A stretch of DNA of 64,000 bases from NCBI RefSeq assembly GCF_937958065.1, contig NZ_CALFXI010000097.1, forward strand, positions 186,001 through 250,000, in the 5' to 3' direction. Position numbers and translations under genes: made by a program. Source of the stretch: an uncultured Steroidobacter sp. (GTDB lineage: Bacteria > Pseudomonadota > Gammaproteobacteria > Steroidobacterales > Steroidobacteraceae). A model generated the notes under the pieces. The model saw only the letters and a list, made by a program, of their open reading frames with translations, was not told where the DNA came from and made no database searches. Positions 8,727-19,300 of this stretch are shown here, piece by piece (the first letter of the stretch is position 1; each line of letters opens with the position of its first letter).

Positions 8727-10175
8727 CTACGACCAGTCGGGCGCGAGCAGCCGCCGCTTGCCGTCCACCGAACGAACCACACCGGGCTGGTCGAGGCCCT
8801 CGCGATCCCACAACTCGCAGGTCACTTCGCGATGGCGCTGGTCGAGCGCTTCGCAATAGTTGGTGTACATGCACAGGCGCACCTCGGCGCCCCGCCCGCT
8901 CAGTACCTTGATGAACCAATCGGGATCGGCCAAAGCCTGGCGGGCGAAGCCGACCACATCGGCCTGGTCCGCGGCGAGCACCGCTTCGGCCTGTTCGAAA
9001 TTGTGAATGCCGCCGGCCGTGATCAGCGGGGTCGAGTGTCCGGCCGCCCGCAGCGCGCTGCGGATCTGCTTCGATGGCGGCAGGTTGCGTCCGAACGGCC
9101 CGGTCGCATCGGAGTAGTAGGACGGCATGCACTCGTAGCCGCTCTTGCCCGTGTACGGATACGCAGCCTCGCCGACCTTGGGCTGCTTTGCGTCGTCGAA
9201 TTTACCGCCGCGTGAGACGGAAATGAAATCCATGCCCGCGCCCGCAAACTGCGTCGCATACCACATCGAGTCCTCGACGGTGCTGCCGCCCTCGATACAT
9301 TCCTCGGCGAGAAATCGACAACCGACCGCGAAGTTCCTGCTGACGGCCGCGCGCACGGCGGCGAACACTTCCAATGGCAGACGCACGCGCGCCTCGCGCG
9401 AGCCGCCATAGCCATCGGTTCGACTGTTCGTCGCCGAAAGAAACGATGCCATCGTATAGGCGTGAGCATAGTGCAGCTCGACACCATCCAGCCCGGCCGC
9501 TTCGGCGCGAACCGCCGCGTCTGCAAACAACTTCGGCAGTGTCTGCGGCAGCTTAGCTATATGTTCCAGCTCGACGTCGGTCACGCGCTCTCGATAGCCA
9601 CGCTCCAGCGATTCGATTTCGCGAGGCGTGAGCACATTGCGCAATCCTTCGTCATCCAGCTGAGCCAATCGTTCTCGCGCGGCCGCTTCCGATGCGCCCG
9701 GCATGCCCAGCCTTTCGCGATGCTCGTCGGTGATGCGCAGCAGTCGCTCCAGATATTTGGCGCGCTCGGGACGGCGACGCATGGCCAGGAAATCGATGAG
9801 CTGAATCAGCAGCCGCGTGCGACCGCCGCTGGCACGCTTGACGACCTCGACCAGCTCGCGAATGCCAGGAATGAAACGATCGTCGCCGATGCGCAGCAAC
9901 GGCCCGCTCGGCACGTCGCGAATGCCGGTCGCTTCGATGACGATGGCGCCGGGACAGCCGCGAGCGAATCGCTCGTACCAGGCCAGAACGTTCGGTGTGA
10001 CGAAGCCGTCCTCGCTGGCGCGCCAGGGCACCATCGCGGGCACCCAGGTGCGTTGTTCAAGAGCGAGCGGCCCCAGCTGCGCGGGGCTGAACAATCGCGA
10101 ACGCGCGGCCCGCTCGGCGCTGGGCCACGGACCCGAGATTGGCTGGTAACGAATTCGCTCCGCCGGCCTCCACAT
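8727..10175 (-). CDS. Old-yellow-enzyme family NADH:flavin oxidoreductase
   Basis: A 482-residue FMN-binding TIM-barrel protein of the OYE / 2,4-dienoyl-CoA reductase group. Supporting motifs are GVELHYAHAYTMASFLSATNS plus RTDGYGGS (substrate and flavin loop), TAGGIHNFEQAEAVLAADQADVVGFARQALADP (phosphate-binding end of the barrel), and a Cys-containing C-terminal segment CMYTNYCEAL...EVTC. That last segment recalls the iron-sulfur Cys motif of dienoyl-CoA reductases but has unusual spacing, so cluster binding is doubtful. No C-terminal NAD-binding domain is present, so it is shorter than the ~670-residue dienoyl-CoA reductases. It lies 18 bp after RidA and would reduce an activated C=C bond of a pathway intermediate (inference). 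Confidence 0.85.
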   Translation of the reverse strand: MWRPAERIRYQPISGPWPSAERAARSRLFSPAQLGPLALEQRTWVPAMVPWRASEDGFVTPNVLAWYERFARGCPGAIVIEATGIRDVPSGPLLRIGDDRFIPGIRELVEVVKRASGGRTRLLIQLIDFLAMRRRPERAKYLERLLRITDEHRERLGMPGASEAAARERLAQLDDEGLRNVLTPREIESLERGYRERVTDVELEHIAKLPQTLPKLFADAAVRAEAAGLDGVELHYAHAYTMASFLSATNSRTDGYGGSREARVRLPLEVFAAVRAAVSRNFAVGCRFLAEECIEGGSTVEDSMWYATQFAGAGMDFISVSRGGKFDDAKQPKVGEAAYPYTGKSGYECMPSYYSDATGPFGRNLPPSKQIRSALRAAGHSTPLITAGGIHNFEQAEAVLAADQADVVGFARQALADPDWFIKVLSGRGAEVRLCMYTNYCEALDQRHREVTCELWDREGLDQPGVVRSVDGKRRLLAPDWS

Positions 10176-10193
10176 GGAAAGCAGCTCCGCCGC

Positions 10194-10591
10194 TCAGCGA
10201 GCGCTGGGGACGACCGCGGTCGCTTCGATTTCCACTTTGGCCTCCGCTTCCATCAACGCCACGACCTGGACCACGGCCATCACTGGAAAATTCCGGCCGA
10301 GGACCTCGCGATATGCCTGGCCGATCTGCGGCAGCTCGGCGTAATACTCGTCGCGGCTGGTGACATACCAGGTGAGGCGCACGATGTGTTCGGGCCCGGC
10401 GCCCGCTTCGGCCAGCACGGCGACGATGTTCTGCAACGTCTGGCGGACCTGTGCGGCCAGCCCGACTGCGAACTTCTGCTGCTCGTCCCAGCCAATCTGC
10501 CCCGCCACGAAGATCTGGCGGCCTTCAGCGGCGATACCGTTGGCATATCCCTTCGGACGCGGCCAGCCGGCGGGTTGCAGCACTTCAATGG

Positions 10592-10595
<4 letters not shown>
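10194..10595 (-). CDS. RidA/YjgF/YER057c family protein
   Basis: A 133-residue member of the RidA superfamily, which forms trimers and speeds hydrolysis of reactive enamine/imine intermediates to ketones plus ammonia. Visible signatures are the N-terminal YANGIAAEGRQIFVAGQIGWD, the central LQNIVAVLAEAGAGPEHIVRLTWYV, and the C-terminal VEIEATAVVP. The canonical Arg before the last strand (R105 of RidA, IEIEA context) is not obvious here, where EAEAKVEIEA stands, so it may be a subgroup with altered chemistry. Its ATG overlaps the stop of the acyl-CoA dehydrogenase (ATGA, 4 bp). In this context it could act on an imine or enamine made from an amino-aromatic CoA ester, which is inference. Confidence 0.9.
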
Positions 10596-11784
<1,189 letters not shown>

Positions 11785-11788
<4 letters not shown>

Positions 11789-12609
11789 TTGCCCACGAAC
11801 TCCGGTTTGCGCTTGGCTGCAAACGCCTCGAACGCGCGGCGGAAATCTTCGGTCTGCATGCAGATGGCCTGGGCCTGCGCTTCCGCCTCCAGGGCCTGCT
11901 CGATGCTCATGTTCCATTCCTGGTTGAGCATGTTCTTGGTCATGCTGTGCGCGAACATCGGGCCCGTTGCCAGATTGCGCGCGAGACGGGTCGCTTCCGG
12001 CAGCAATTGTTCCGTGGCCACGAGCTGATTGAAGAAGCCCCAGCGCTCGCCCTCTTCCGCCGTCATCGCACGCCCGGTGAACATCAGCTCCGCCGCCCGC
12101 CCCTGCCCGATCAGCCGCGGCAGAATGGCGCACGCGCCCATGTCACAACCGGCGAGGCCGACGCGCGTGAACAGGAATGCAGTCTTCGCGCGAGGCGTGC
12201 CGATGCGCATATCCGACACCATGGCGATGATCGCACCGGCGCCGGCGCAAATACCGTCGACCGCCGAGATCACCACTTGCGGGCAACTGCGAATGGCCTT
12301 GACCAGGTCGCCCGTCATGCGTGTGAACGTCAGCAGCTCGGGCATGGTCATGCGAGTCAGCGGGCCGATGATGTCGTGCACGTCGCCGCCGGAACAGAAA
12401 TTCTCGCCCGCCCCATCGATGACGACGACGCGAATGTTCCGGTCATAGACCAGGTTGCGGAACAGATCGCGCAGCTCGGCGTAGGAATCGAACGTGAGCG
12501 GATTCTTGCGCTCGGGGATATTCAACGTCACATAGCCGACGCCCTGCTCCACCCGCCACAGAAAATGTTTGGCCTGATAACCGGACAGATCGAGTTGAGT
12601 AAACGACAT
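11785..12609 (-). CDS. Enoyl-CoA hydratase/isomerase (crotonase) family
   Basis: A 274-residue crotonase-fold protein. The first oxyanion-hole segment is VIDGAGENFCSGGDVHDI and the second is ISAVDGICAGAGAIIAMVSDMRIG. The usual catalytic Glu pair is not standard: the second helix reads GLAGCDMGACAILPRLIG, with acidic Asp rather than Glu near the typical position, so it may be a hydratase variant, an isomerase or a ring-opening hydrolase. The ATG at 12609 (MSFTQLDLSGY) is preferred over a frame extending to 12753, which would overlap the SDR gene. It is 44 bp after the SDR stop and overlaps the dehydrogenase start by 4 bp. Confidence 0.88.
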
Positions 12610-12653
12610 ACGCCCTCGCCATCGCACCGGCGCGAAGCGCCGGCACGGAACTG

Positions 12654-13436
12654 TTACATGACTTCGCCGCCGGCGACCGCAATGCTCTGGCCGGTGACGC
12701 TTTCGGTGCCGGGCAGGCAAAGCCACGCGACCGCGTTCGCCACTTCCTCGCACCGGATCAGGCGACGCTGCGGATTGTTGGCGACCAGCGCCGCCAGCGC
12801 CTCGCTCTCCGAGCGGCCGGTCTTGGCCTGAATGTTACTGATGGTCTCGCGCACGATGTCCGTATCGGTGTATCCCGGACAGACTGCGTTGACGGTGATG
12901 TTGCGGCTGGCGACTTCGAGCGCCACCGAGCGAGTGAGACCGATCACGCCGTGCTTGGCTGCGCTGTACGCGGAAACGTAGGGATAGCCTTTCAATCCCG
13001 CGGTGCTCGCGACGTTCACGATGCGGCCGAAGTCTCGTTCCAGCATCGAGGGCAACACCAGGCGCATGCCGTTGTACGTACCCGTGAGATTTACCGACAG
13101 CATCGCGTTCCACAATGCGTCGTCCATCTTGTGCAACGGAGCGCTGGTGGCCTGCCCGGCGTTGTTCACCAGGATATCGATGGGGCCAAAGTGGTTGACC
13201 GCATCCTGGACGGCGGCGCGCATCTGATCGGAGTTGCCGACATCGGCAGCCACGGCGTAACAGGCATCCTGACTGAGCTTGCCTGCAGCGGCGGCCAGGC
13301 TGCCCAGCTGACGACCGAGCAGCGTAACGCGTGCTCCTTCAGCCAACAGCCGCTGCGCGATCGCAATACCGATCCCGCGACTCGCGCCTGTGACGAGCGC
13401 GTGCCTACCCGATAAAAGTTGTTGGTTTGCGCTCAA
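12654..13436 (-). CDS. Short-chain dehydrogenase/reductase (3-hydroxyacyl-CoA dehydrogenase-like)
   Basis: A classical SDR of about 260 residues: nucleotide motif TGASRGIG, NNAG, a catalytic Ser in NVASTAGLKG, the YxxxK pair in YSAAKHGVIG, and the NAVCPGYTDTDIV loop. It ends AVAGGEVM, as in many FabG/hydroxybutyrate-dehydrogenase-like SDRs. It likely oxidises the 3-hydroxyacyl-CoA made by the downstream hydratase (inference). The start needs care. An ATG at 13466 opens the frame, but the -10 hexamer of a strong promoter lies at 13465-13470, so a transcript would begin downstream of that ATG. The first in-frame candidate after the predicted start site is TTG at 13436 (reading MSANQQLLSGRHALVTG). 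Confidence 0.82.
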   Translation of the reverse strand: MSANQQLLSGRHALVTGASRGIGIAIAQRLLAEGARVTLLGRQLGSLAAAAGKLSQDACYAVAADVGNSDQMRAAVQDAVNHFGPIDILVNNAGQATSAPLHKMDDALWNAMLSVNLTGTYNGMRLVLPSMLERDFGRIVNVASTAGLKGYPYVSAYSAAKHGVIGLTRSVALEVASRNITVNAVCPGYTDTDIVRETISNIQAKTGRSESEALAALVANNPQRRLIRCEEVANAVAWLCLPGTESVTGQSIAVAGGEVM

Positions 13437-13464
13437 ACGGCACCCATCCGCGTCCGACCCGACC

Positions 13465-13494
13465 ATAGTACGAGCGATATATTTTAAGTGTCAA
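13465..13494 (-). promoter_or_regulatory. Sigma-70-type promoter for the SDR-to-TonB receptor string
   Basis: Read on the minus strand, TTGACA (13494-13489) is followed after 18 bp by TACTAT (13470-13465). The -35 is a perfect consensus and the spacer is AT-rich. Transcription would start near 13458, just before the SDR gene. It lies in the divergent gap with marR, so it is a natural target for MarR-type repression, but I see no convincing palindrome. Confidence 0.6.
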
Positions 13495-13607
13495 CCTTTT
13501 GCGCGGGCCGCCCCGCATGCGGCCGTTGCCGCTGCCCTGCAACTCTTTTAGCATGCGAACAGTCCTTCAAGCGCCCAGTCCGGAGAGCCCCGAGCGGCCG
13601 CAATATC

Positions 13608-14105
13608 ATGACCACTTCGCCCGCAGCGCCCCGCCCCTTCGCCGAGAAACTCGGCGGCGCTCCTCACAGCAAGGCCTCGCTTCGCCTGTGGCTACGCCTG
13701 CTGAGCTGCTCGATGATCATCGAGCGACGCGTCCGGACGCGCCTGGAGGAGGAATTCGAGACCACGCTGCCGCGCTTCGATGTGCTCGCGGCGCTGGAGC
13801 GCGAACCGGACGGCCTCACCATGAGCCAGCTGTCCACGGCGCTGCTGGTTTCCAACGGCAATGTCACCGGCATCGTCAACCGCCTGATCGAGGAATTGCT
13901 GGTGGTCCGCACCTCCGAATCCGAAGACCGGCGCATCGCCACCGTGCGACTCACCCGCAAGGGCCGCGAAGCGTTCCAGCGCATGGCCCGCAAGCACGAA
14001 GAGTGGGTCGACCGGATGTTCGCCGGCGTCACCGACGCACAGATGGAGCAGCTGATGAAGCTGCTTGCCACCGTGCGTCATTCGATCGACGAAAACCCGG
14101 TCTGA
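13608..14105 (+). CDS. MarR-family transcriptional regulator (first copy)
   Basis: A 165-residue winged-helix repressor. The central domain reads LPRFDVLAALEREPDGLTMSQLSTALLVSNGNVTGIVNRLIEELLVVRTSESEDRRIATVRLT, with the wing motif EDRRIATVRLT of MarR proteins; the flanking helices form the dimer interface. The ATG at 13608 is chosen because the upstream in-frame extension (from 13488) has no family similarity and crosses the divergent promoter region. It is divergent from the SDR operon and convergent, 16 bp apart, with the glutaryl-CoA-dehydrogenase-like gene. MarR proteins of this type often respond to an aromatic acid or its CoA ester, so it probably controls the flanking catabolic genes. 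Confidence 0.88.
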   Translation: MTTSPAAPRPFAEKLGGAPHSKASLRLWLRLLSCSMIIERRVRTRLEEEFETTLPRFDVLAALEREPDGLTMSQLSTALLVSNGNVTGIVNRLIEELLVVRTSESEDRRIATVRLTRKGREAFQRMARKHEEWVDRMFAGVTDAQMEQLMKLLATVRHSIDENPV

Positions 14106-14121
14106 GTCGACCCCGGTCCGA

Positions 14122-15309
14122 TCAGTTCGAGAACGCGGCAATCCCGGTGATGGCGCGTCCGATGATCAGCGCATGCACGTCGTGCGTACCTTCATAGGTG
14201 TTCACGACTTCCAGGTTCACGAGATGGCGCGCAATCGGAAACTCGTCCGAGATTCCGTTGCCGCCCAGCATGTCGCGCGCCGTGCGCGCGATTTCCAGCG
14301 CCTTGCCGCAGGAATTGCGCTTCAGGAACGACGTGAGCTCCACCGGCGGATGGCCCTCGTCCTTCAGGCGCCCGAGCCGCAGACAGCCCTGCAGACCCAG
14401 GCTGATTTCGGTGGCCATGTCGGCGAGCTTTTTCTGGATGAGCTGGTTGGCCGCGAGCGGCCGGCCGAACTGTTTGCGATCCAGCACGTACTGCCGGGCC
14501 GTCTCGTAACAGGATTCAGCCGCACCCAACGCGCCCCACGCGATGCCGTAGCGCGCCGAATTCAAACAGGTGAACGGGCCTTTCAATCCCGTGACCGTGG
14601 TGAACATGTTCTCCTCGGGCACCAGCACGTCGTCCATCACGATCTGTCCGGTGATGGAGGCGCGCAAACCGACTTTGCCGTGAATGGCCGGAGCGGACAG
14701 CCCGCTCCACCCCTTCTCCAGGATGAAGCCGCGAATCAGGCCGTCTTCGGTCTTGGCCCAGACGACGAACACGTCGGCGATCGGCGAGTTGGTGATCCAG
14801 GTCTTGGAGCCCGTCAGGCGATAACCGCCGTCCACTTTGCGGGCGCGCGTGATCATCGAGCCGGGGTCCGAGCCATGGTCGGGCTCGGTCAGGCCGAAAC
14901 AGCCGATGGTCTTGCCGGCGATCAGATCGGGCAGATACTTGCGCTTGTTCGCTTCGCTGCCGAACTCGTAGATCGGCACGATCACCAGCGAGGACTGCAC
15001 GCTCATCATGGAGCGATAGCCCGAGTCGATCCGCTCGATCTCGCGGGCGATCAGGCCATAGGAAACATAGTTGAGCCCGGCGCCGCCGTATTGCTCGGGG
15101 ATGGTCGGACCGAGCAGGCCGAGCTCGCCCATTTCGCGGAAGATGCTCTTATCGGTCTGCTCGTGCCGAAACGCCTGCTGGACTCGCGGCAGCAGCTTGT
15201 CCTGCGCGTACTCGCGCGCGGTGGCTGCGGCCATGCGTTCTTCTTCGCTCAACTGTGCATTCAAGTCGAACGGATCTTGCCAATTGAATTGCGCCTTCGA
15301 GCCGCGCAT
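14122..15309 (-). CDS. Glutaryl-CoA dehydrogenase-like acyl-CoA dehydrogenase
   Basis: A 395-residue acyl-CoA dehydrogenase closest in motif to glutaryl-CoA dehydrogenases: LTEPDHGSDPGSMITRA, GSKTWITNSPIADVFVVWAK, and the C-terminal NTYEGTHDVHALIIGRAITGI with the catalytic Glu. Such enzymes dehydrogenate and decarboxylate glutaryl-CoA to crotonyl-CoA, the usual last step after ring cleavage of CoA-activated aromatics, lysine or tryptophan. It lies 22 bp downstream of the fused monooxygenase/reductase gene and is almost certainly co-transcribed with it. This makes it a plausible lower-pathway enzyme, although an acyl-CoA dehydrogenase for another dicarboxylic ester cannot be excluded. Confidence 0.88.
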   Translation of the reverse strand: MRGSKAQFNWQDPFDLNAQLSEEERMAAATAREYAQDKLLPRVQQAFRHEQTDKSIFREMGELGLLGPTIPEQYGGAGLNYVSYGLIAREIERIDSGYRSMMSVQSSLVIVPIYEFGSEANKRKYLPDLIAGKTIGCFGLTEPDHGSDPGSMITRARKVDGGYRLTGSKTWITNSPIADVFVVWAKTEDGLIRGFILEKGWSGLSAPAIHGKVGLRASITGQIVMDDVLVPEENMFTTVTGLKGPFTCLNSARYGIAWGALGAAESCYETARQYVLDRKQFGRPLAANQLIQKKLADMATEISLGLQGCLRLGRLKDEGHPPVELTSFLKRNSCGKALEIARTARDMLGGNGISDEFPIARHLVNLEVVNTYEGTHDVHALIIGRAITGIAAFSN

Positions 15310-15331
15310 AGATTTCGGTGCCTCTTACTCT

Positions 15332-17662
15332 TCAGCGTCGAACGTTGTTTGCCAGGTCGGCCGCGGCGCGCGCCAGATTGTTTTCATACTGGGCGCGGGC
15401 GGAACGATACTGCTTCGGCCAGGCCTGAGCGTTGTAACCGATCTTCGCGGCTTCGTGCATCACGAAGAACGGATCCGCCAGGTGCGGCCTCGCCACCGCG
15501 CACAGGTCTGCGCGCCCGGCCGCGATGATGGAATTTGCATGATCCGCTTCCGAAATCGCGCCCACGGCGATGGTCGGCACGCCGATCTCGTTACGAATCT
15601 TATCGGCAAACGGCGTCTGGAACAGGCGTCCGTAGACCGGCTTCTCTTCCTTGACGACCTGTCCGGAAGAGCAATCGATCAGATCCGCGCCCGCGTCTTT
15701 GAACATGCGCGCGAATATAGCCGCATCTTCCGGCGTATTGCCGCCGTCAAACCAGTCGTGCGTCGAAAGACGCACGGAAATCGGCCGGTCCTCGGGCCAT
15801 GCCGCCCGCACCGCCTGGAACACTTCGAGCGGAAAGCGGGCACGATTCTCGTGACTGCCGCCGTATTCGTCGTCTCGCAGGTTCGTGAGCGGGGACAGGA
15901 AGCTGGACAGGAGATATCCGTGCGCCGCGTGCAGCTCCAGGATATCGAAGCCCACGTCCGCGGCGCGCCGGGTGGCGGCGACGAAGTCAGCGACCACTCG
16001 GTCCATGTCTTCCCGCGTCATGGCGCGCGGCACGACCGAATGAGGCAAGTACGGCAGAGCCGACGCGGACAGCAGCGGCCATCCTCCTCGCTCCAGCGGC
16101 TGATCGATGCCTTCCCAAGCCACCTTCGTCGCGCCTTTGCGGCCCGCGTGACCGAGCTGCACACCGATCTTGGCCGGCGTCTCTCGATGCACGTAGTCCA
16201 CGATGCGCCGAAACGCCGCCGCTTGCTCGTCATTCCACAAGCCGAGACAGCCCGGCGTGATGCGAGCATCTGGCGACGTGCAGGTCATCTCCGGAAACAC
16301 CAGCGCCGCGCCGCCCATCGCTCGCGCGCCCAGATGCACCAGATGAAAGTCGTTGGGGACGCCGTCTTCGGCGGAATACATCGCCATCGGCGACACGACG
16401 ATGCGATTGTGCAACGTGAGCCCGCGCACCTTGTACGGAGTAAACATCGGCGGCGGAATCACGCCGCTCGCCTCGATCTCGACACCGGCTCGCGCGGCAA
16501 ACCAGCGCTCGAAGTTCTCCAGCCAGGTCTTGTCCCGCAGTCGCAGGTTCTCGTGGCTGATTCGTTGCGACCGGGTCAGCATGGAATACATGAACTGCTC
16601 CGGTTCCAGCTGATCGGCATACCGATGGCCGACCACTTCGAACCACTCCATCGCGTTGCGCGCGGCGTTCTGGATGCGCGCCACATCGACGCGGCGAATC
16701 TGCTCGTAAGCCTCGAGCACCGCCGGGATCTTGTCCGCCTCGTGGCCGGCGATGTCGAACTGATTGGTCAGCTCGATCGCATCGTCGATGGCGAGCTTGG
16801 TGCCCGAGCCGATCGCGAAATGCGCCGTATGCGCGCTGTCGCCCATGAGCACGACATGACTCTTGCCGTTGTAGTGACTCCAGCGCTCGCACACGAGTCG
16901 ATTGAAGTTCAGCCAGGACGAGCCGCGCAGGTGGCGCGCGTTGGTCATCAGCCGATGACCGCCGAGCGTCTCCGCGAAGACCTTTTCACAGAACGCGATC
17001 GACTGATCCTGGTCCGCCCGGTCCAGGCCGTGCGCCTTGAACGTCTGCTCGGTGGTTTCGACGATGAAGGTCGAGGTCTTGTCGTCGAAGCGGTAGATGT
17101 GCGCCTGGAACCAGCCGTGCTCGGTGCGCTGGAAATCGAAGGTGAAGGCGTCGAAGGTCTTGTCGGTGCCGAGCCAGACATACCGATTCGGCCGCACCTG
17201 CAGATCGGGCTTGAAGGTGGCCGCGTATTTGTTCCGGATCCTGGAATTCACGCCGTCGGCGGCGATGATCAGATCGGCGTCGGGGAATTCTTCGTCGTCG
17301 TTGACCTCGCGCTCGAACACCAGCTCGACGCCCACTTCCACGCAGCGCTCCTGCAGGATGTTGAGCATCTTCTTGCGACCGATGCCGACGAAGCCGTGGC
17401 CGCTGGTGCGCAGCTTGCGGCCCTTGAAGACCAGCTCGATGTCGTCCCAGTGATTGAAGGCATCCTCGATCGCAGCCGCGGTCGGCGGATCCCACTTGCG
17501 CATCGATTGCATGGTGGCGTCGGAGAACACCACGCCCCAGCCGAACGTATCGAAGGGCCGGTTGCGCTCGACCACGGTGATCCGGTGGGCAGGGTGCTTG
17601 CGCTTCATCAGGAGCGCGAAGTACAGCCCCGCGGGGCCACCACCGATGCATACGATTCGCAT
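15332..17662 (-). CDS. Fused FAD monooxygenase/OYE reductase (salicylyl-CoA 5-hydroxylase / 2-aminobenzoyl-CoA monooxygenase-reductase type)
   Basis: A 776-residue two-domain flavoprotein. Residues about 1-390 are a single-component FAD monooxygenase: IVCIGGGPAGLYFALLMK at the N terminus, DLIIAADGVNSRIRNKY, and the second FAD motif VVLMGDSAHTAHFAIGSG. From about residue 405 an old-yellow-enzyme reductase follows (FTPYKVRGLTLHNRIVVSPM, GVQLGHAGRKG, ELHAAHGYLLSSFLSPLTN, DEYGGS). This architecture is known for 2-aminobenzoyl-CoA monooxygenase/reductase and salicylyl-CoA 5-hydroxylases, which hydroxylate, and in the first case also partly reduce, the aromatic ring of a CoA ester. Substrate choice between the two cannot be made from sequence. 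Its neighbours support an aerobic route through a CoA-bound aromatic. No CoA ligase is encoded next to it. Confidence 0.9.
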   Translation of the reverse strand: MRIVCIGGGPAGLYFALLMKRKHPAHRITVVERNRPFDTFGWGVVFSDATMQSMRKWDPPTAAAIEDAFNHWDDIELVFKGRKLRTSGHGFVGIGRKKMLNILQERCVEVGVELVFEREVNDDEEFPDADLIIAADGVNSRIRNKYAATFKPDLQVRPNRYVWLGTDKTFDAFTFDFQRTEHGWFQAHIYRFDDKTSTFIVETTEQTFKAHGLDRADQDQSIAFCEKVFAETLGGHRLMTNARHLRGSSWLNFNRLVCERWSHYNGKSHVVLMGDSAHTAHFAIGSGTKLAIDDAIELTNQFDIAGHEADKIPAVLEAYEQIRRVDVARIQNAARNAMEWFEVVGHRYADQLEPEQFMYSMLTRSQRISHENLRLRDKTWLENFERWFAARAGVEIEASGVIPPPMFTPYKVRGLTLHNRIVVSPMAMYSAEDGVPNDFHLVHLGARAMGGAALVFPEMTCTSPDARITPGCLGLWNDEQAAAFRRIVDYVHRETPAKIGVQLGHAGRKGATKVAWEGIDQPLERGGWPLLSASALPYLPHSVVPRAMTREDMDRVVADFVAATRRAADVGFDILELHAAHGYLLSSFLSPLTNLRDDEYGGSHENRARFPLEVFQAVRAAWPEDRPISVRLSTHDWFDGGNTPEDAAIFARMFKDAGADLIDCSSGQVVKEEKPVYGRLFQTPFADKIRNEIGVPTIAVGAISEADHANSIIAAGRADLCAVARPHLADPFFVMHEAAKIGYNAQAWPKQYRSARAQYENNLARAAADLANNVRR

Positions 17663-17812
17663 GGACTTTCTACCTCTCGGTGAGACCGCTCGTGTCGAAC
17701 GCGATCTTCACGACCATCAATAGCATGCGACCTCCGCCGATAAACTTCAAGCCTAAAATGTTTCGGCCGAAGCTCGCGTCGCGCAGGTTGCCGATCAAAG
17801 TAACGGGGCTGA

Positions 17813-19300
17813 CTAGGAAGCCAGGGACAGATGGGCCTTCAGGCCCTCGCCCTTCTCGTCCGCGAGGGCTTTGGAGCGCGCCTGCGCCAGCCATTGAGCG
17901 CTACGCCGCTCCGGTGGCAGCGCGAAAAAGGCGCTACGGATGGCTTCGAAGTTGCGCAGACCGCGCTCGAACGTGTCACCGTAACCTTTGATGAGCCGCT
18001 GGCAACGCACCCACTCCAATGCCAGACCGAGATCGGTGCCGGCTGCGGCCTGCACGTCGCCGAGCCAACGCTCGATGCGCGCCTGCTCTTCACGATAGCG
18101 CAGCGAGCTGCGCCGAAAGCGACGGTACTTTGCCAGGGCGCGCAGCACGAGGAACCACCTCAGGCTGGTGGTCTCGACATGACGCCCCTTCTGGAAGAAT
18201 CGATCGAGCGTGGACGTCAGGCGTTTCGAGCTCAGCACCGCGTGACCCAGACCCGCCGGCAGCGTTTCGCAGATTTCCTGCAACCGTGGATGCATGAATT
18301 CCGTCACGCTCAGATGCTGCTCGTCGCCCGCGCGCACTTCGGAACGAACACGCTGCATGCGACTGGCACGCGTCTTGAGATCCGCTACACGGATCGTGTC
18401 TTCGTAGCTCATCCACAGCGCGAGATGACGAGCGGTCTCGGCCGACAGTTCGAACGGTGCGCGATCGAGGGCGGCGATTTTCTCCAACCGATCGAGATAG
18501 AGCTCCGCGTACGTGCCATCCTGGTAATCCATCATTCGCTGCACGCCATGCAGAGCGTTCGCGTGCGCGGGCTGCGGCAATCGGCTGATCAGACGCGCGT
18601 GCAGTTGCCGGCCCATCGGCGTCGTCGGCTGCGGCAACGAGTGATCCGGCTGCGCGGGCAGTGCAACGGCGCCGCTCGCCGCTCGAAAGCCCTGTTCGAA
18701 CCCGGCGAGATTGCTCTTCACTGCAATGCCGCTGTCCTTGATGGCCTGCTCGAATGCCTCACGCGTGAACGGCAACACCTCGCTGCCAGCCAGCGCGCCG
18801 AACATGACGGCGCTGATGACGCTGCCGGAACGTTCGGTCGCCGCGTCCATATCGAATCCGATAAACCGCTTGGAGCGCTGGCCCGCCGCCTCGATGATTC
18901 GCTCGCTGCTGCCGCGACCGTCACCCATCGCCGCTTTCTCGGATATCGCATACACACGATGCGTCGAGGTGATCAGTGTCGTGCGATCCGCACTCACGAA
19001 GTTTCGCAACAGCGCGCGACCCGCTTCCATGAGCTCGGAAGCAATGACCACGTCGACGTCACCGGGTACGGGCATCTGCGCCATGATCGGTTGGCGTCCA
19101 TCCACCGAGCGCGCCAGCTCGATGTAATAAACGGTCGAGCCGGTGCGCTGAGCAACGCCGGGAACGGAGGTGCCCTGCGCCAGCCAGCCATTGTGAAGCG
19201 CGACTTCCTGAATCCAGTCGGCAAGCACGCCGCCGCCCTGCCCGCCCATGGCGAGAATGGCGATACAGATACGATTGCGCTTGGGATCGATACTATTCAT
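17813..19300 (-). CDS. iorB: Indolepyruvate:ferredoxin oxidoreductase, beta subunit (long form)
   Basis: A 495-residue protein whose first ~200 residues match the gamma/beta-type domain of 2-oxoacid:ferredoxin oxidoreductases (ICIAILAMGGQGGGVLADWIQE, GTSVPGVAQRTGSTVYYIEL, VDVVIASELMEAGRALLRNFV). The remaining ~290 residues are an Arg-rich helical extension seen in long bacterial forms of this subunit (DUF6537-like); classical archaeal IorB is only ~200 residues. With IorA it converts an arylpyruvate plus CoA to arylacetyl-CoA plus CO2 and reduced ferredoxin. The ATG at 19300 overlaps the IorA stop as TGATG; an upstream extension to 19435 lies inside iorA. A 150 bp gap separates it from the monooxygenase gene downstream. 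Confidence 0.88.
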   Translation of the reverse strand: MNSIDPKRNRICIAILAMGGQGGGVLADWIQEVALHNGWLAQGTSVPGVAQRTGSTVYYIELARSVDGRQPIMAQMPVPGDVDVVIASELMEAGRALLRNFVSADRTTLITSTHRVYAISEKAAMGDGRGSSERIIEAAGQRSKRFIGFDMDAATERSGSVISAVMFGALAGSEVLPFTREAFEQAIKDSGIAVKSNLAGFEQGFRAASGAVALPAQPDHSLPQPTTPMGRQLHARLISRLPQPAHANALHGVQRMMDYQDGTYAELYLDRLEKIAALDRAPFELSAETARHLALWMSYEDTIRVADLKTRASRMQRVRSEVRAGDEQHLSVTEFMHPRLQEICETLPAGLGHAVLSSKRLTSTLDRFFQKGRHVETTSLRWFLVLRALAKYRRFRRSSLRYREEQARIERWLGDVQAAAGTDLGLALEWVRCQRLIKGYGDTFERGLRNFEAIRSAFFALPPERRSAQWLAQARSKALADEKGEGLKAHLSLAS

